Shown here: positions 23,543 to 32,070 of the stretch, piece by piece
How the letters are laid out: every line of letters begins with the position of its first letter
Numbering within the stretch: position 1 is the stretch's first letter
Assembly (NCBI GenBank): GCA_902780025.1
Contig: CACZDV010000022.1
Span: 1 to 64,000 of the forward strand
Length of the DNA: 64,000 bases
Source of the DNA: an uncultured Prevotellaceae bacterium
Lineage (GTDB): Bacteria > Bacteroidota > Bacteroidia > Bacteroidales > Bacteroidaceae
Direction: 5' to 3'
The notes under the pieces: generated by a model
Database searches by the model: none
The model's input: the letters and a program-made list of their open reading frames with translations, nothing else
Told to the model about the DNA's origin: nothing
Translations under genes and position numbers: made by a program

Positions 23543-25113
23543 AACTTACCTTGTTTTGTTCATGTTGTTTGTTACTTTGGCCTTGTCCATCAGCTTCAGC
23601 AGTTCGGCGCGGTAGCCGTAGGAATCGAAGTCGAGTCCCTGTGCTGCCAGCTCCTTGGCCATGCTGATGGTGGCTTCGCCTTTGTAGGGAGAGTCGCGCA
23701 GGATCATGCCGTAGGCGGCAATGCCGGCGGCGAAGGACAGTTCGCTGGAGGGCTTTTCCCAGATGCTGTTTCTGGCTACCTTCGTCTGCAGCGGGATGCT
23801 GCTGTCCGTGAGTGACTTCTTATAACGGCAGTCGAAGGTGACGATCGGCTCATTGGCGTCGTTCTTGTTCCACATATCGGGGGTGGGTACTATCTCGTAG
23901 AGGGCGGTGATGGTCTGTCCGGCACCAATCTCGCCGGCGTCCTTCTGGTCGTCCTCGAAGTCCTCGTTGCTCATGACGCGGTTCTCGTAGCCGACGAGGC
24001 GGTACTGGCTCACGTACTTGGGGTCGAACGTCACCTGGCACTTCGCGTCGTTGGCCACGCTGACAAACTGGCTGCGCTCATGTACGAAGACCTTCATCAG
24101 TTCGTTCTCGCAGTCGATGTAGTGGTAGGTGCCGTTGCCCGCGTTGCTCACCTTCTCCATCATTTCGTCGTTCAGGTTGCCCATGCCGAAGCCGAGACAG
24201 GTCATGTAGATACCCTTGCGGGCGTAGCTCTCTACCATCTCGACTATAGCATTAGTACTGGTGACGCCTACGTTGAAGTCGCCGTCGGTGCCCATAATGA
24301 TGCGGTTGTTGGCCTTCGGGTCATAGTTCTGCAGGGCCTCCTCGTAGGCCATCTTCAGGGCCTCACCGCCGGCGGTGCAGCCATCGGCTCTCAGCTTGCT
24401 GATGGCACTTTTGATTTCATCGGCATGACGGACGCTCGTCGATTCCAGCAGCTTCTTGACCTCGCCCGAGTAGGTGACGATTGAGATGCGGTCGTCGGGG
24501 TTCAGCTGGTAGAGCAGTTCGGTGAGTCCCTTCTTCAGCAAGTCGAGTTTGTCGCTGCTATCCATCGAACCTGACACGTCTATCAGGAACACGAAATTGG
24601 CGCGGGGCATCTCGTCAGCGTTCAGTTCCTTGCCCTTAAGGCCCAGCCGCAGCAGCAGGTGCTCCTGGTTCCACGGACAGCGTCCCACCTCGGCATTGAT
24701 GGCCACCGCGTCGTTGCCCGTGGGTGCTGGGTAGTCGAAGGTGAAGTAGTTCAGGAACTCCTCAATCCGCACACTCGACGGATTGATATCCCAATAGCCG
24801 CTTTCCAGGTAGCGGCGCATGATGGCATACGACGCCCCGTCGGCATCGACGGAGAAGGTGGACGTCGGCTCCTGCGAGGCCTCGACAAAGGGATTGTCGG
24901 TAAACTCCTGAAACATGTCGCCAGATTGAGGAACAATCGGCTTACAGACCTCATTACTGGCGTAGCCATCCATTGTAAGTCTCATGCTACGTAATTCGCC
25001 ACCGTCATCACTTCCAACCGTCGAACACCCTGCCGTCATCAGACTCAGGGCTGCTGTTGCTAACACAGAATGAATCTTTTTCATAACTTACCTTGTTTTG
25101 TTCATATTGTTTG
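23484..25113 (-). repeat. 88-bp duplicated leader and signal-peptide segment (two ends of this span)
   Basis: Copy A 23484-23571 and copy B 25026-25113 agree at about 82-83 of 88 positions. Copy B is untranslated leader plus signal peptide of the VWA gene; in copy A the equivalent of the leader is translated as the last residues (NNMNKTR) of the VWA protein. Confidence 0.85.
23546..25084 (-). CDS. von Willebrand factor A domain lipoprotein (YfbK-like)
   Basis: 512 residues. Lipobox LMTAGC (Cys20). An N-terminal vWF-associated region (FSVDADGASYAIMRRYLESG...EEFLNYFTFDYP) precedes the VWA domain, whose MIDAS motif is DVSGSMDSS; a DUF3520-type C-terminal region ends with ELSFAAGIAAYGMILRDSP. 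This is the YfbK-type layout. Such proteins often sit beside ECF sigma genes, as here (divergent, 0.8 kb away), hinting at envelope stress or adhesion, which is inference. It is first of a two-gene unit with the DUF4377-like gene. Confidence 0.88.
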   Translation of the reverse strand: MKKIHSVLATAALSLMTAGCSTVGSDDGGELRSMRLTMDGYASNEVCKPIVPQSGDMFQEFTDNPFVEASQEPTSTFSVDADGASYAIMRRYLESGYWDINPSSVRIEEFLNYFTFDYPAPTGNDAVAINAEVGRCPWNQEHLLLRLGLKGKELNADEMPRANFVFLIDVSGSMDSSDKLDLLKKGLTELLYQLNPDDRISIVTYSGEVKKLLESTSVRHADEIKSAISKLRADGCTAGGEALKMAYEEALQNYDPKANNRIIMGTDGDFNVGVTSTNAIVEMVESYARKGIYMTCLGFGMGNLNDEMMEKVSNAGNGTYHYIDCENELMKVFVHERSQFVSVANDAKCQVTFDPKYVSQYRLVGYENRVMSNEDFEDDQKDAGEIGAGQTITALYEIVPTPDMWNKNDANEPIVTFDCRYKKSLTDSSIPLQTKVARNSIWEKPSSELSFAAGIAAYGMILRDSPYKGEATISMAKELAAQGLDFDSYGYRAELLKLMDKAKVTNNMNKTR

Positions 25114-25257
25114 CCACTATAACGACGACCGACGGGAAATCCTGCACTTGGAAGGTGAAAAAAGTGTTAATCTGCTGAAATCGAAAAAAAGTTCACCTCG
25201 GAGTGCAAGATTTCGCAGTTTCTGCGTTATAATAAGAAAAAGATAATAAGTACGCGT

Positions 25258-25905
25258 ATGAAGAAAAAGAGAGAATGGAGCATCCTTATGGCTGTGTTGG
25301 CCACTGCCATGCTAATGCTGACGGCGTGTTCGGATGGCAGCGATGACGATATTAAGGACTTACGTTCACAAATATCAGTAGGAGAATACAAATTATACAA
25401 CGGCGAATGGTCGGTCAATGGAGAAGTGATAGATACAGTACAGTTAATAGAGGAAAAGAAAGAACAAATTTTCATCGTCATTCTGCCAGAACGGTATCTG
25501 ACCGTCTGTTGCTTTGGCGAAGAGTTAACTTCAAATACATGGCTATACAGCCCTGAGTACAAGGGGGACCGCGTAGTGATTATGACCAGCAACCAAGGCT
25601 ATACGAACGAGACGATGTTCAACGTCATCAAGTCAACGCAAAAAAGCTATAACGGGACGCTGTATTTCTGTCACGCCTCTTTCGTCGTCGGCATTGACGG
25701 TGTTAAATACCGTATAGACTTGCTCTCCCAAGAGCAGGGCTATGCTGTCTATAACGGGTTGTGGTCGATAGGAATCCCCATCAGCATCCTCCTCGTTACC
25801 AACACGGAGACCCAAGAGGAACGTGGATGTCCCCTGCCGGAGCCCATCACCTTATATTACAACGCTACAGAACTTATAATCGATAAAACAAGACAGGTGA
25901 AGTAA
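25258..25905 (+). CDS. Hypothetical lipoprotein upstream of ECF sigma gene
   Basis: 215 residues, lipobox LTAC near residue 24, followed by DGSDDD, the acidic stretch that in Bacteroidetes can export lipoproteins to the cell surface. The rest is beta-rich with no motif I recognise (NGEWSVNGEVIDTVQL; TLYFCHASFVVGIDG). It ends 5 bases before the sigma factor start and is probably in the same operon; perhaps a sensor or target of that sigma factor, but nothing in the sequence proves it. Confidence 0.6.
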   Translation: MKKKREWSILMAVLATAMLMLTACSDGSDDDIKDLRSQISVGEYKLYNGEWSVNGEVIDTVQLIEEKKEQIFIVILPERYLTVCCFGEELTSNTWLYSPEYKGDRVVIMTSNQGYTNETMFNVIKSTQKSYNGTLYFCHASFVVGIDGVKYRIDLLSQEQGYAVYNGLWSIGIPISILLVTNTETQEERGCPLPEPITLYYNATELIIDKTRQVK

Positions 25906-25910
25906 CGAGC

Positions 25911-26456
25911 GTGGAGACGGAACGGCAACTGTTGGAAGCGATACGCGGCGGCGAACGGGCGGCACTCAGGCGGCTCTACGACCGCTACTCGGGCTACGCG
26001 ATGGCCATCGGGCTGAGGTATGTGCCTGAACGCGACGAGGTGCGGGACATCATACAGGACAGCTTTGTCCGCATCCTCACCACCATCGGCCAGTTCGACT
26101 ACCGAGGCGAGGGGTCGCTGAAGTCGTGGGTGAGTAGGATTGTCAGCAACCGCGCCGTCGACTACCTGCGCCAGCACCAGCGCTTCATGACCGTCGACAC
26201 GATACCCGACGAGCCTGACATCGTTGACGAGCCGGATATTAGCGGCATACCCCCCGACGTGCTGACGGCGATGATAGGCCGACTGCCGCCCAACTACCGC
26301 ACGGTGCTCAACCTCTACGTCTTCGAGCAACAGCCCCACCGCGAGATAGCACGGATGTTAGGCATCAAGGAGAGCACCTCGTCATCGCTATTCTTCCGAG
26401 CCAAGAAGATGCTGGCCAGGAATATCAAGGATTACTTAAAAAGCCAAGAGACATGA
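25911..26456 (+). CDS. ECF-type RNA polymerase sigma factor
   Basis: 181 residues. Sigma region 2 (about 15-80: LYDRYSGYAMAIGLRYV, then DIIQDSFVRILTTI) and region 4 (about 120-170: LPPNYRTVLNLYVFEQQPHREIARMLGI) are both clear. Starts with GTG directly after the lipoprotein stop. The linker is acidic (PDEPDIVDEPDIS). It overlaps the next gene by four bases, so sigma and its probable partner are coupled. Confidence 0.92.
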   Translation: METERQLLEAIRGGERAALRRLYDRYSGYAMAIGLRYVPERDEVRDIIQDSFVRILTTIGQFDYRGEGSLKSWVSRIVSNRAVDYLRQHQRFMTVDTIPDEPDIVDEPDISGIPPDVLTAMIGRLPPNYRTVLNLYVFEQQPHREIARMLGIKESTSSSLFFRAKKMLARNIKDYLKSQET

Positions 26457-27676
26457 AACAGGATCAATGGACACAACAACTGCACGACAAGCTGGCGGAG
26501 CACGAGATGGCTGCGCCCGACGACTTGTGGGCAGACATCGAGGCCGCCCTTGAGCAAGTCCCCGTCAGTCCCCTTCATAGGGAGAAGTCCCGTTTCGTGG
26601 CCTTGCGTCGGTGGACGGCGGCAGCAGCAGTAGCGGCGCTCTTGCTTGGCGGCGGTTACCTGTGGTTCAGGCAGTCGACAACCGCTCTTCAAACCAATAG
26701 CAAGGAAACGGCCAACATAGAGGAGACGACCAACAAGGAGAGAGCGGCCGATAAGCCGAAGCAGGAAACCATCGTTGAGGAACAACCGAAACTGTTGGCA
26801 AAGTTAGAGACAAGAAAAAAGACGAAGACGAATACGATAACAAAAGCCGTGACTGAAACGCCGCCTATTGAGCCGATCGCCCCACCTGACGAAATGAGTG
26901 GAGAAGAGCCACAGGCGATTCCCGCGACACCTGCGGAAGAGAAGCCCGAACGCCACATCACGGCAGACGATTCTTATCGCCGACCTCAGGAAATAACTAT
27001 CAGGAGAGAGAAAAAGCAGCACGTCACCCTCGGCCTCTATGCCATGAATGGCTTGGGCAGTCAGTCCAACAGCAATCCCGTCCAGATGGCCGATGCTTTG
27101 GTCAAACGGTATGAAAATCTGTACGCAAACAGCAATATACAGGCAGCCAGAATCAGTGAACCTGTCTACCTGACGGGCTTCGAAGAGCGTCAGCACCACC
27201 ATCGCCCCATCGCCTACGGCCTGACTTTAGGCTATCCGCTGTCGGAGAAGCTGTCGTTGAACACGGGTATTGTCTACACAAAGTTATTCTCTGAGTTCAC
27301 TCAGGTGATGCGGAGTATGCAGATACAACGGGAACAGACCCTTCACTACGTAGGTGTTCCCTTGAACTTGACCTATAGGATTTGGGCGTCACACGGCTTC
27401 AAGACATACCTCTCGGCGGGCACTGCCGCCTACTGGAACGTGCGTACCCGCTTGGTGACCGAGGGAGTGAACCAGCAATTAGGCAAAGACCGCCTACAGT
27501 GGTCGCTCAACGGTAGTCTGGGACTGCAGTATGATGTTGTGCCACAGATAGGCATCTACGTCGAACCCGGCCTCAGCTACTATCCTGACAATGGTAGCCG
27601 CTTGCAAAACTATTTCAAGGATAAACCCACAACGTTGAATCTACAGTTAGGTTTGCGCGTGAATATCAATCGATAA
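26453..27676 (+). CDS. Sigma-factor partner: anti-sigma-like N-terminus fused to beta-barrel-like domain
   Basis: 407 residues. The first 45 (WTQQLHDKLAEHEMAAPDDLWADIEAAL) resemble the cytoplasmic part of Bacteroidales ECF anti-sigma proteins. One membrane helix follows (about 54-72), then a charged, proline-rich linker (to about 195), and a C-terminal domain of alternating strands (YGLTLGYPLSEKLSLNTGIVYT, YVGVPLNLTYRI, FKTYLSAGTAAYWN, GSLGLQYDVVPQIGIYVEPG) like small PorT-type outer membrane barrels. There is no cleavable signal peptide. The arrangement could let an outer-membrane or periplasmic state be read by the sigma factor; that is inference. Confidence 0.75.
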   Translation: MKQDQWTQQLHDKLAEHEMAAPDDLWADIEAALEQVPVSPLHREKSRFVALRRWTAAAAVAALLLGGGYLWFRQSTTALQTNSKETANIEETTNKERAADKPKQETIVEEQPKLLAKLETRKKTKTNTITKAVTETPPIEPIAPPDEMSGEEPQAIPATPAEEKPERHITADDSYRRPQEITIRREKKQHVTLGLYAMNGLGSQSNSNPVQMADALVKRYENLYANSNIQAARISEPVYLTGFEERQHHHRPIAYGLTLGYPLSEKLSLNTGIVYTKLFSEFTQVMRSMQIQREQTLHYVGVPLNLTYRIWASHGFKTYLSAGTAAYWNVRTRLVTEGVNQQLGKDRLQWSLNGSLGLQYDVVPQIGIYVEPGLSYYPDNGSRLQNYFKDKPTTLNLQLGLRVNINR

Positions 27677-27718
27677 ATTAAATCGTGTGTATGTGTTGTG
27701 TATGTCGCTTTTTTTTCG

Positions 27719-27726
27719 TATCTTTG
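27719..27726 (+). promoter_or_regulatory. -7 box of the GH2 gene
   Basis: TATCTTTG, 38 bases before the ATG. Confidence 0.65.
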
Positions 27727-27764
27727 CACACGAATAAACCTAAACAGCTTACACCCAAAACAAA

Positions 27765-30152
27765 ATGAAACGAATCCTACTTTTTTCTATGATGCTGTGG
27801 GTTGGCTTAAATGCTGCAGCGCAAAAAAGGCAGTTGTTCGATGACAACTGGACTTTTATACATAATGGTAAGGTGATCAACGTTAACCTGCCGCACGACT
27901 GGGATATTTTCGAAGGTCCCAATTCTGGTAAAGGAGCTACGGGCACTGGCGGCGGATGGTTCGAGGCCGGCAAGGGCGAGTACCGGAAGCAATTCACAAT
28001 TCATAATTCACGATTCACAATTGATAATTCCCTGGTGAAGCTCCACTTCGAGGGCGTCTATCAGAAGGCTGAGGTCTTTGTGAACGGACAGAAGGCCGGA
28101 CAACACCATTATGGCTACACACCTTTCACCGTCGATGTGACGAATTTCTTAAATAAGGATAAGAAACAGGCCAACGAGGTCGTCGTCAAGGTGGACAATA
28201 GCGAACAGCCTAACTGCCGCTGGTATAGCGGTTCGGGCATCTACCGCCACGTGTGGTTAGAGACCATGCCTGCGCTGCACATTGCTGAGAATGGTGTCTT
28301 CGTCACTACAGAGACAACCCCCTCTTCTGCCCCCGAGGGGGCTACTATAGCCAAAATAAAAGTGGAAGTAATGGTGCAGAACGAGGGGAGCAAAGAGAAG
28401 CAATGTACAGTAGAAGTTGAGGGACAGCAACAACAACTGTCGCTGAAGCCCGGCGAACAGAAACCCGTAGTATTCAACTACACGATCAACAATCCCAAGC
28501 TGTGGTCGCCGGATTCGCCATACCTTTACACCGCGAAAGCAACTATAGTAGCCCCCTCGGGGGCCGAAGGAGGGGTTTCTGTTAAATACGGCATCCGCAC
28601 GTTCTCGTTCGATGCCGAGAATGGCTTCATGCTCAACGGCAAGAAGGTGCTCATCAACGGCGCCTGCGTCCACCACGACGACGGTGTCTTAGGCGCAATG
28701 GCCTTCGACGATGCCGAAATCCGCAAGGTGCGCCTGATGAAGGAGGCGGGCTTCAACCTTATCCGCACCAGTCATAACCCCACGACACGCGCCTTCCTCG
28801 ACGCCTGCGACTCGATAGGCATGCTCGTCATCGGCGAGGCCTTCGACGGCTGGCGCACACAGAAGAACCCCTACGACTACTCGACGGTCATCGACTCCTG
28901 CTACCGTCAGGACATCCATGCGATGGTGCTGCGCGACCGCAACCATCCGAGCATCATCTGCTGGAGCATCGGCAACGAGGTCATCGAGCGTAAGGACATC
29001 CGCGTAGTCTATACCGCCCGGCAGATGAAGAAGGCCATCTTGGAAGCTGATGATACACGCCCCGTCACCGAGGCCCTCTGTGCCTGGGACAGCGACTGGG
29101 AAATCTATGACCCACATGCCGAAGTGCTCGACGTGGCGGGTTACAACTATATGATTCATAAGCACGCCAGCGACCACAAGCGCGACCCCAAGCGCGTCAT
29201 CTGGCAGACGGAGAGCTATCCGCGCGATGCCTTCAAGAATTGGCAATTGGTGCGCGAATATCCTTATATTGTTGGTGATATTGTTTGGACAGGCCTCGAC
29301 TATCTGGGCGAATCGAGCATTGGCCGTTATTACTATGAAGGAGAACGGCCCGGCGAACATTGGATTGACGGCGGTTTCCCTGAGTGGCACGGAGCCTATT
29401 GCGGCGACGTCGACATCACTGGCTGGAGGAAACCCATCAGCATTTACCGCGAGATGCTGTGGAAGAGCCCCCTGTGGTCCCCCGAGGGGGACGTAGAATC
29501 CTCCCCTCGGGGAGGTATGGAGGTCCTTGATATGGCCGTTCGCGAGCCGGATGGCTATCATGGAAAAATCCACCAGACAGCATGGAGCGTTTGGCCCACA
29601 TGGACTTCATGGAACTGGCCAGGCTGGGAAGGCAAGCCTATTGAGGTGGAGGTCTATACTAAAGCACCAGAGGTGAAGCTCTATTTGAACAATCAACTCA
29701 TCGGTACCAAGGCTGTCAGCGAGAATACGGAATACAAGGCTGTCTTTACACTGCCTTACCAACCCGGAACACTGCGGGCCGAGGCCGACGAGAAGGCTAC
29801 GATCCTCAAGACCAGTGGCGAGCCTGCCCGTCTGCGTCTGACCGCTGACCGCACCGTGATGACTGCCGACGGTCAGTCGCTATCTTTCATCACTGTTCAG
29901 GTTGTCGATCAGAAAGGATGGTTCTGCCCCGATGCCGCCATCGACTGCGAAGCAACCGTGACGGGTGCTGCCACGCTCCTGGCCTTCGTCTCTGCCGACT
30001 TGAAGGACACTGAGCCTTATACCTCGCCGCGTGTAAAAACGTGGAAGGGCCGCGCCCTTCTCGTTGTCCGCAGCACACCGAAGAAAGGCTCCGTCAGCGT
30101 GAGCATCAAGAGCGCACTGCCAACTGCCAAGCTGACACTCAAAACGAAATAA
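27765..30152 (+). CDS. Glycoside hydrolase family 2 (beta-galactosidase-like)
   Basis: 795 residues, signal peptide 1-19 (LNAAAQ). Order: sugar-binding jelly roll (about 20-190), Ig-like domain, TIM barrel (about 285-590), C-terminal Ig-like domains. The acid/base is Glu405 in WSIGNEVIE and the nucleophile is Glu483 in IWQTESYP. Linkage specificity cannot be read; many Bacteroidales GH2 proteins are beta-galactosidases acting in the periplasm. Four in-frame repeat insertions are present: 27991-28030, 28317-28350, 28543-28576 and 29477-29515, mostly in the domains before the barrel. No SusC/SusD pair adjoins. Confidence 0.9.
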   Translation: MKRILLFSMMLWVGLNAAAQKRQLFDDNWTFIHNGKVINVNLPHDWDIFEGPNSGKGATGTGGGWFEAGKGEYRKQFTIHNSRFTIDNSLVKLHFEGVYQKAEVFVNGQKAGQHHYGYTPFTVDVTNFLNKDKKQANEVVVKVDNSEQPNCRWYSGSGIYRHVWLETMPALHIAENGVFVTTETTPSSAPEGATIAKIKVEVMVQNEGSKEKQCTVEVEGQQQQLSLKPGEQKPVVFNYTINNPKLWSPDSPYLYTAKATIVAPSGAEGGVSVKYGIRTFSFDAENGFMLNGKKVLINGACVHHDDGVLGAMAFDDAEIRKVRLMKEAGFNLIRTSHNPTTRAFLDACDSIGMLVIGEAFDGWRTQKNPYDYSTVIDSCYRQDIHAMVLRDRNHPSIICWSIGNEVIERKDIRVVYTARQMKKAILEADDTRPVTEALCAWDSDWEIYDPHAEVLDVAGYNYMIHKHASDHKRDPKRVIWQTESYPRDAFKNWQLVREYPYIVGDIVWTGLDYLGESSIGRYYYEGERPGEHWIDGGFPEWHGAYCGDVDITGWRKPISIYREMLWKSPLWSPEGDVESSPRGGMEVLDMAVREPDGYHGKIHQTAWSVWPTWTSWNWPGWEGKPIEVEVYTKAPEVKLYLNNQLIGTKAVSENTEYKAVFTLPYQPGTLRAEADEKATILKTSGEPARLRLTADRTVMTADGQSLSFITVQVVDQKGWFCPDAAIDCEATVTGAATLLAFVSADLKDTEPYTSPRVKTWKGRALLVVRSTPKKGSVSVSIKSALPTAKLTLKTK
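27991..28030. repeat. ATTCACA-type heptad array in GH2 gene
   Basis: Units ATTCACA, ATTCATA, ATTCAC, GATTCACA, ATTGATA, ATTCC in a row. Read in frame as FTIHNSRFTIDNS. Confidence 0.8.
28317..28576. repeat. Inverted pair of one 34-bp GC palindromic element in GH2 gene
   Basis: Copy 1 (28317-28350) contains GCCCCC-GA-GGGGGC; copy 2 (28543-28576) contains GCCCCC-TC-GGGGGC. Copy 2 is close to the reverse complement of copy 1 over 34 bases (about 30 match), including flanking CTATAGTA. Copy 1 is read as PSSAPEGATIA, copy 2 as TIVAPSGAEGGV. Confidence 0.85.
29477..29515. repeat. Two GC palindromes in GH2 gene
   Basis: GTCCCCC-GA-GGGGGAC (29477-29492) and CCTCCCC-TC-GGGGAGG (29500-29515), read in frame as SPEGDVESSPRGG. 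Confidence 0.8.
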
Positions 30153-30191
30153 ACGAGGAAAAAGAGCGTGTTATCCTGTCGGTAGAAACGA

Positions 30192-30710
30192 CTAAGCGTT
30201 AGCGTTAAGGTCAAGCAGACCTTCTGGCAAATGCATGAGGATAGTCCTGTCTGCAGGATTGATGCTGACGATGAGATCATCGTTGGCAGGGATGAGTTGA
30301 CCGTCCTCAAGCTCGAAGAGCAAATTGGCGGTAGTATCATCTATGGCGGCTATACGACCTATCAGCCTTCCTTCGTTTGCTTCAACTAAGTCGAAGCCTA
30401 CCAGCATGGAGATGGACGGAGAATCGTCCTCGTCGGCTAAAGAGCGGGGGAAGTAAACGTCGCAGCCCGTCAGTTCGCTGGCACGTTGCTGGGTGTCCAC
30501 ATCTTCGAACTTCACCAAAGCCACTGAGTCGGAACGGAAACGGTATTCCTCGATGAAGAATGGTACAAGGATGCCGTCAACATCGAGCACCAGGTAGTCG
30601 CATTCTACCCGGTCGAAGATATCGTCATCAAACTGTAGTGATACTTCGCCTTTCACACCGTGGGCTTTCCCTAAGCGACCTATCTTGTAAACTTCTTCCT
30701 GCTTGATCAT
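30192..30710 (-). CDS. rimM: Ribosome maturation factor RimM
   Basis: Assists 30S head assembly by binding ribosomal protein S19. 172 residues: N-terminal RimM domain (IGRLGKAHGVKGEVSLQF) and C-terminal PRC-barrel (IAAIDDTTANLLFELEDGQLIPANDDLIVSIN). Last gene of the tsaB-DUF4290-murA-rimM operon; a heptad array fills the short gap to murA. Confidence 0.93.
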   Translation of the reverse strand: MIKQEEVYKIGRLGKAHGVKGEVSLQFDDDIFDRVECDYLVLDVDGILVPFFIEEYRFRSDSVALVKFEDVDTQQRASELTGCDVYFPRSLADEDDSPSISMLVGFDLVEANEGRLIGRIAAIDDTTANLLFELEDGQLIPANDDLIVSINPADRTILMHLPEGLLDLNANA

Positions 30711-30727
30711 TGCTGTGCGGTAGCAAA

Positions 30728-30760
30728 TTCTTCACTTCTCACTCTTCACTTTTCACTTCA
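30728..30760. repeat. Heptad array at the murA 3' end
   Basis: TTCTTCAC, TTCTCAC, TCTTCAC, TTTTCAC, TTCAC units; the murA stop codon lies inside it. Confidence 0.8.
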
Positions 30761-32057
30761 CCCTTTCAACGTGGGCCCCAAGGGCATTGAGTCGGGCTTC
30801 AATGTTCTCGTAGCCACGGTCTATCTGTTCGATGTTGCTGATAGTGCTCGTGCCGTTAGCACTCATGGCAGCAATCAGCAGGGCGATGCCGGCACGGATA
30901 TCAGGGCTCGACATACGCTGAGCACGGAGTGTCAGCTTGCGGTCGTGGCCGACGACAACGGCACGATGCGGGTCGCAGAGGATAATCTGGGCTCCCATGT
31001 CGATGAGCTTGTCGACAAAGAACAGACGGCTCTCGAACATCTTCTGATGGAACAGCACTGAGCCGCGAGCCTGAGTGGCTACGACAATGAGTACGGAGAG
31101 CAGATCAGGGGTCAGTCCGGGCCACGGAGCATCGGCCAGTGTCATGATAGTGCCGTCGATAAACGAATCGACGACATAGTGTTTCTGGCGGGGAATCAAT
31201 AGGTCGTCGCCATCGGTCTCAATCTTCACACCCAATCGGCGGAAGGCATCAGGGATGATACCGAGGTCCTTTAGCGATACATCCTTGATGCGGATGCCAT
31301 CGCCCACCATTGCAGCCATACCGATGAACGAGCCAACCTCAATCATGTCGGGCAACAGGCGATGATGAGTGCCATGCAGCTGGCGGGTGCCGACGATGGT
31401 CAGCAGATTAGAGCCGATGCCGCTGATGTTGGCTCCCATGCGGTTGAGCATGTGGCAGAGTTGTTGGATGTAAGGCTCGCAGGCGGCGTTGTAGATGGTG
31501 GTGGTGCCTTCGGCCATCGTAGCGGCCATGATGATGTTGGCGGTACCCGTCACAGAGGCTTCGTCGAGTAGCATATAGGTTCCTTGCAGCCGTTTGGCGT
31601 CGATCTCGTAGACATCACGGTCTTTCAGGTGATGGAACTTGGCCCCCAAGTACTTGAAGCCCAGGAAGTGGGTGTCCAGACGACGGCGTCCGATCTTGTC
31701 GCCACCGGGTTTTGTGACGACAGCCTTTCCCATACGTGCCAACAGCGGACCAATCATCAGGACCGAACCACGCAGCTGTGCGCACTTATGGACGAACTCG
31801 TCACTCTGCAGGTAGCTGAGATTCAGGTCGTCAGCCCGGAAAGAGTACACCCGCTCCTCTTTCCTCACCTTCACGCCGATATCCTGCAGCAGCTGAATGA
31901 GGTTGTTCACGTCGCGGATGTCGGGGATGTTCTCAATGGTAACCTCCTCGTTGGTCAACAGCGTTGCACAGATCACCTGCAGCGCCTCGTTCTTGGCCCC
32001 CTGCGGTGTGATAGTGCCGCTCAGCAGATGTCCGCCCTCAATCTTGAATGAAGCCAT
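30753..32057 (-). CDS. murA: UDP-GlcNAc 1-carboxyvinyltransferase, Asp in place of active-site Cys
   Basis: First committed step of peptidoglycan synthesis: enolpyruvyl transfer from PEP to UDP-GlcNAc. 434 residues, EPSP-synthase-like fold. The active-site loop reads PGGDKIGRRRLD with Asp120 where most bacteria have Cys (PGGCxIGxRP). Cys-to-Asp is known in fosfomycin-insensitive MurA of mycobacteria and chlamydiae, so this enzyme should not be alkylated by fosfomycin. I chose ATG 32057 (MASFKIEGGHL); the longer frame to 32102 overlaps DUF4290. The stop lies inside a heptad repeat. Confidence 0.95.
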   Translation of the reverse strand: MASFKIEGGHLLSGTITPQGAKNEALQVICATLLTNEEVTIENIPDIRDVNNLIQLLQDIGVKVRKEERVYSFRADDLNLSYLQSDEFVHKCAQLRGSVLMIGPLLARMGKAVVTKPGGDKIGRRRLDTHFLGFKYLGAKFHHLKDRDVYEIDAKRLQGTYMLLDEASVTGTANIIMAATMAEGTTTIYNAACEPYIQQLCHMLNRMGANISGIGSNLLTIVGTRQLHGTHHRLLPDMIEVGSFIGMAAMVGDGIRIKDVSLKDLGIIPDAFRRLGVKIETDGDDLLIPRQKHYVVDSFIDGTIMTLADAPWPGLTPDLLSVLIVVATQARGSVLFHQKMFESRLFFVDKLIDMGAQIILCDPHRAVVVGHDRKLTLRAQRMSSPDIRAGIALLIAAMSANGTSTISNIEQIDRGYENIEARLNALGAHVERVK

Positions 32058-32070
32058 ATTGCTACTTTTG

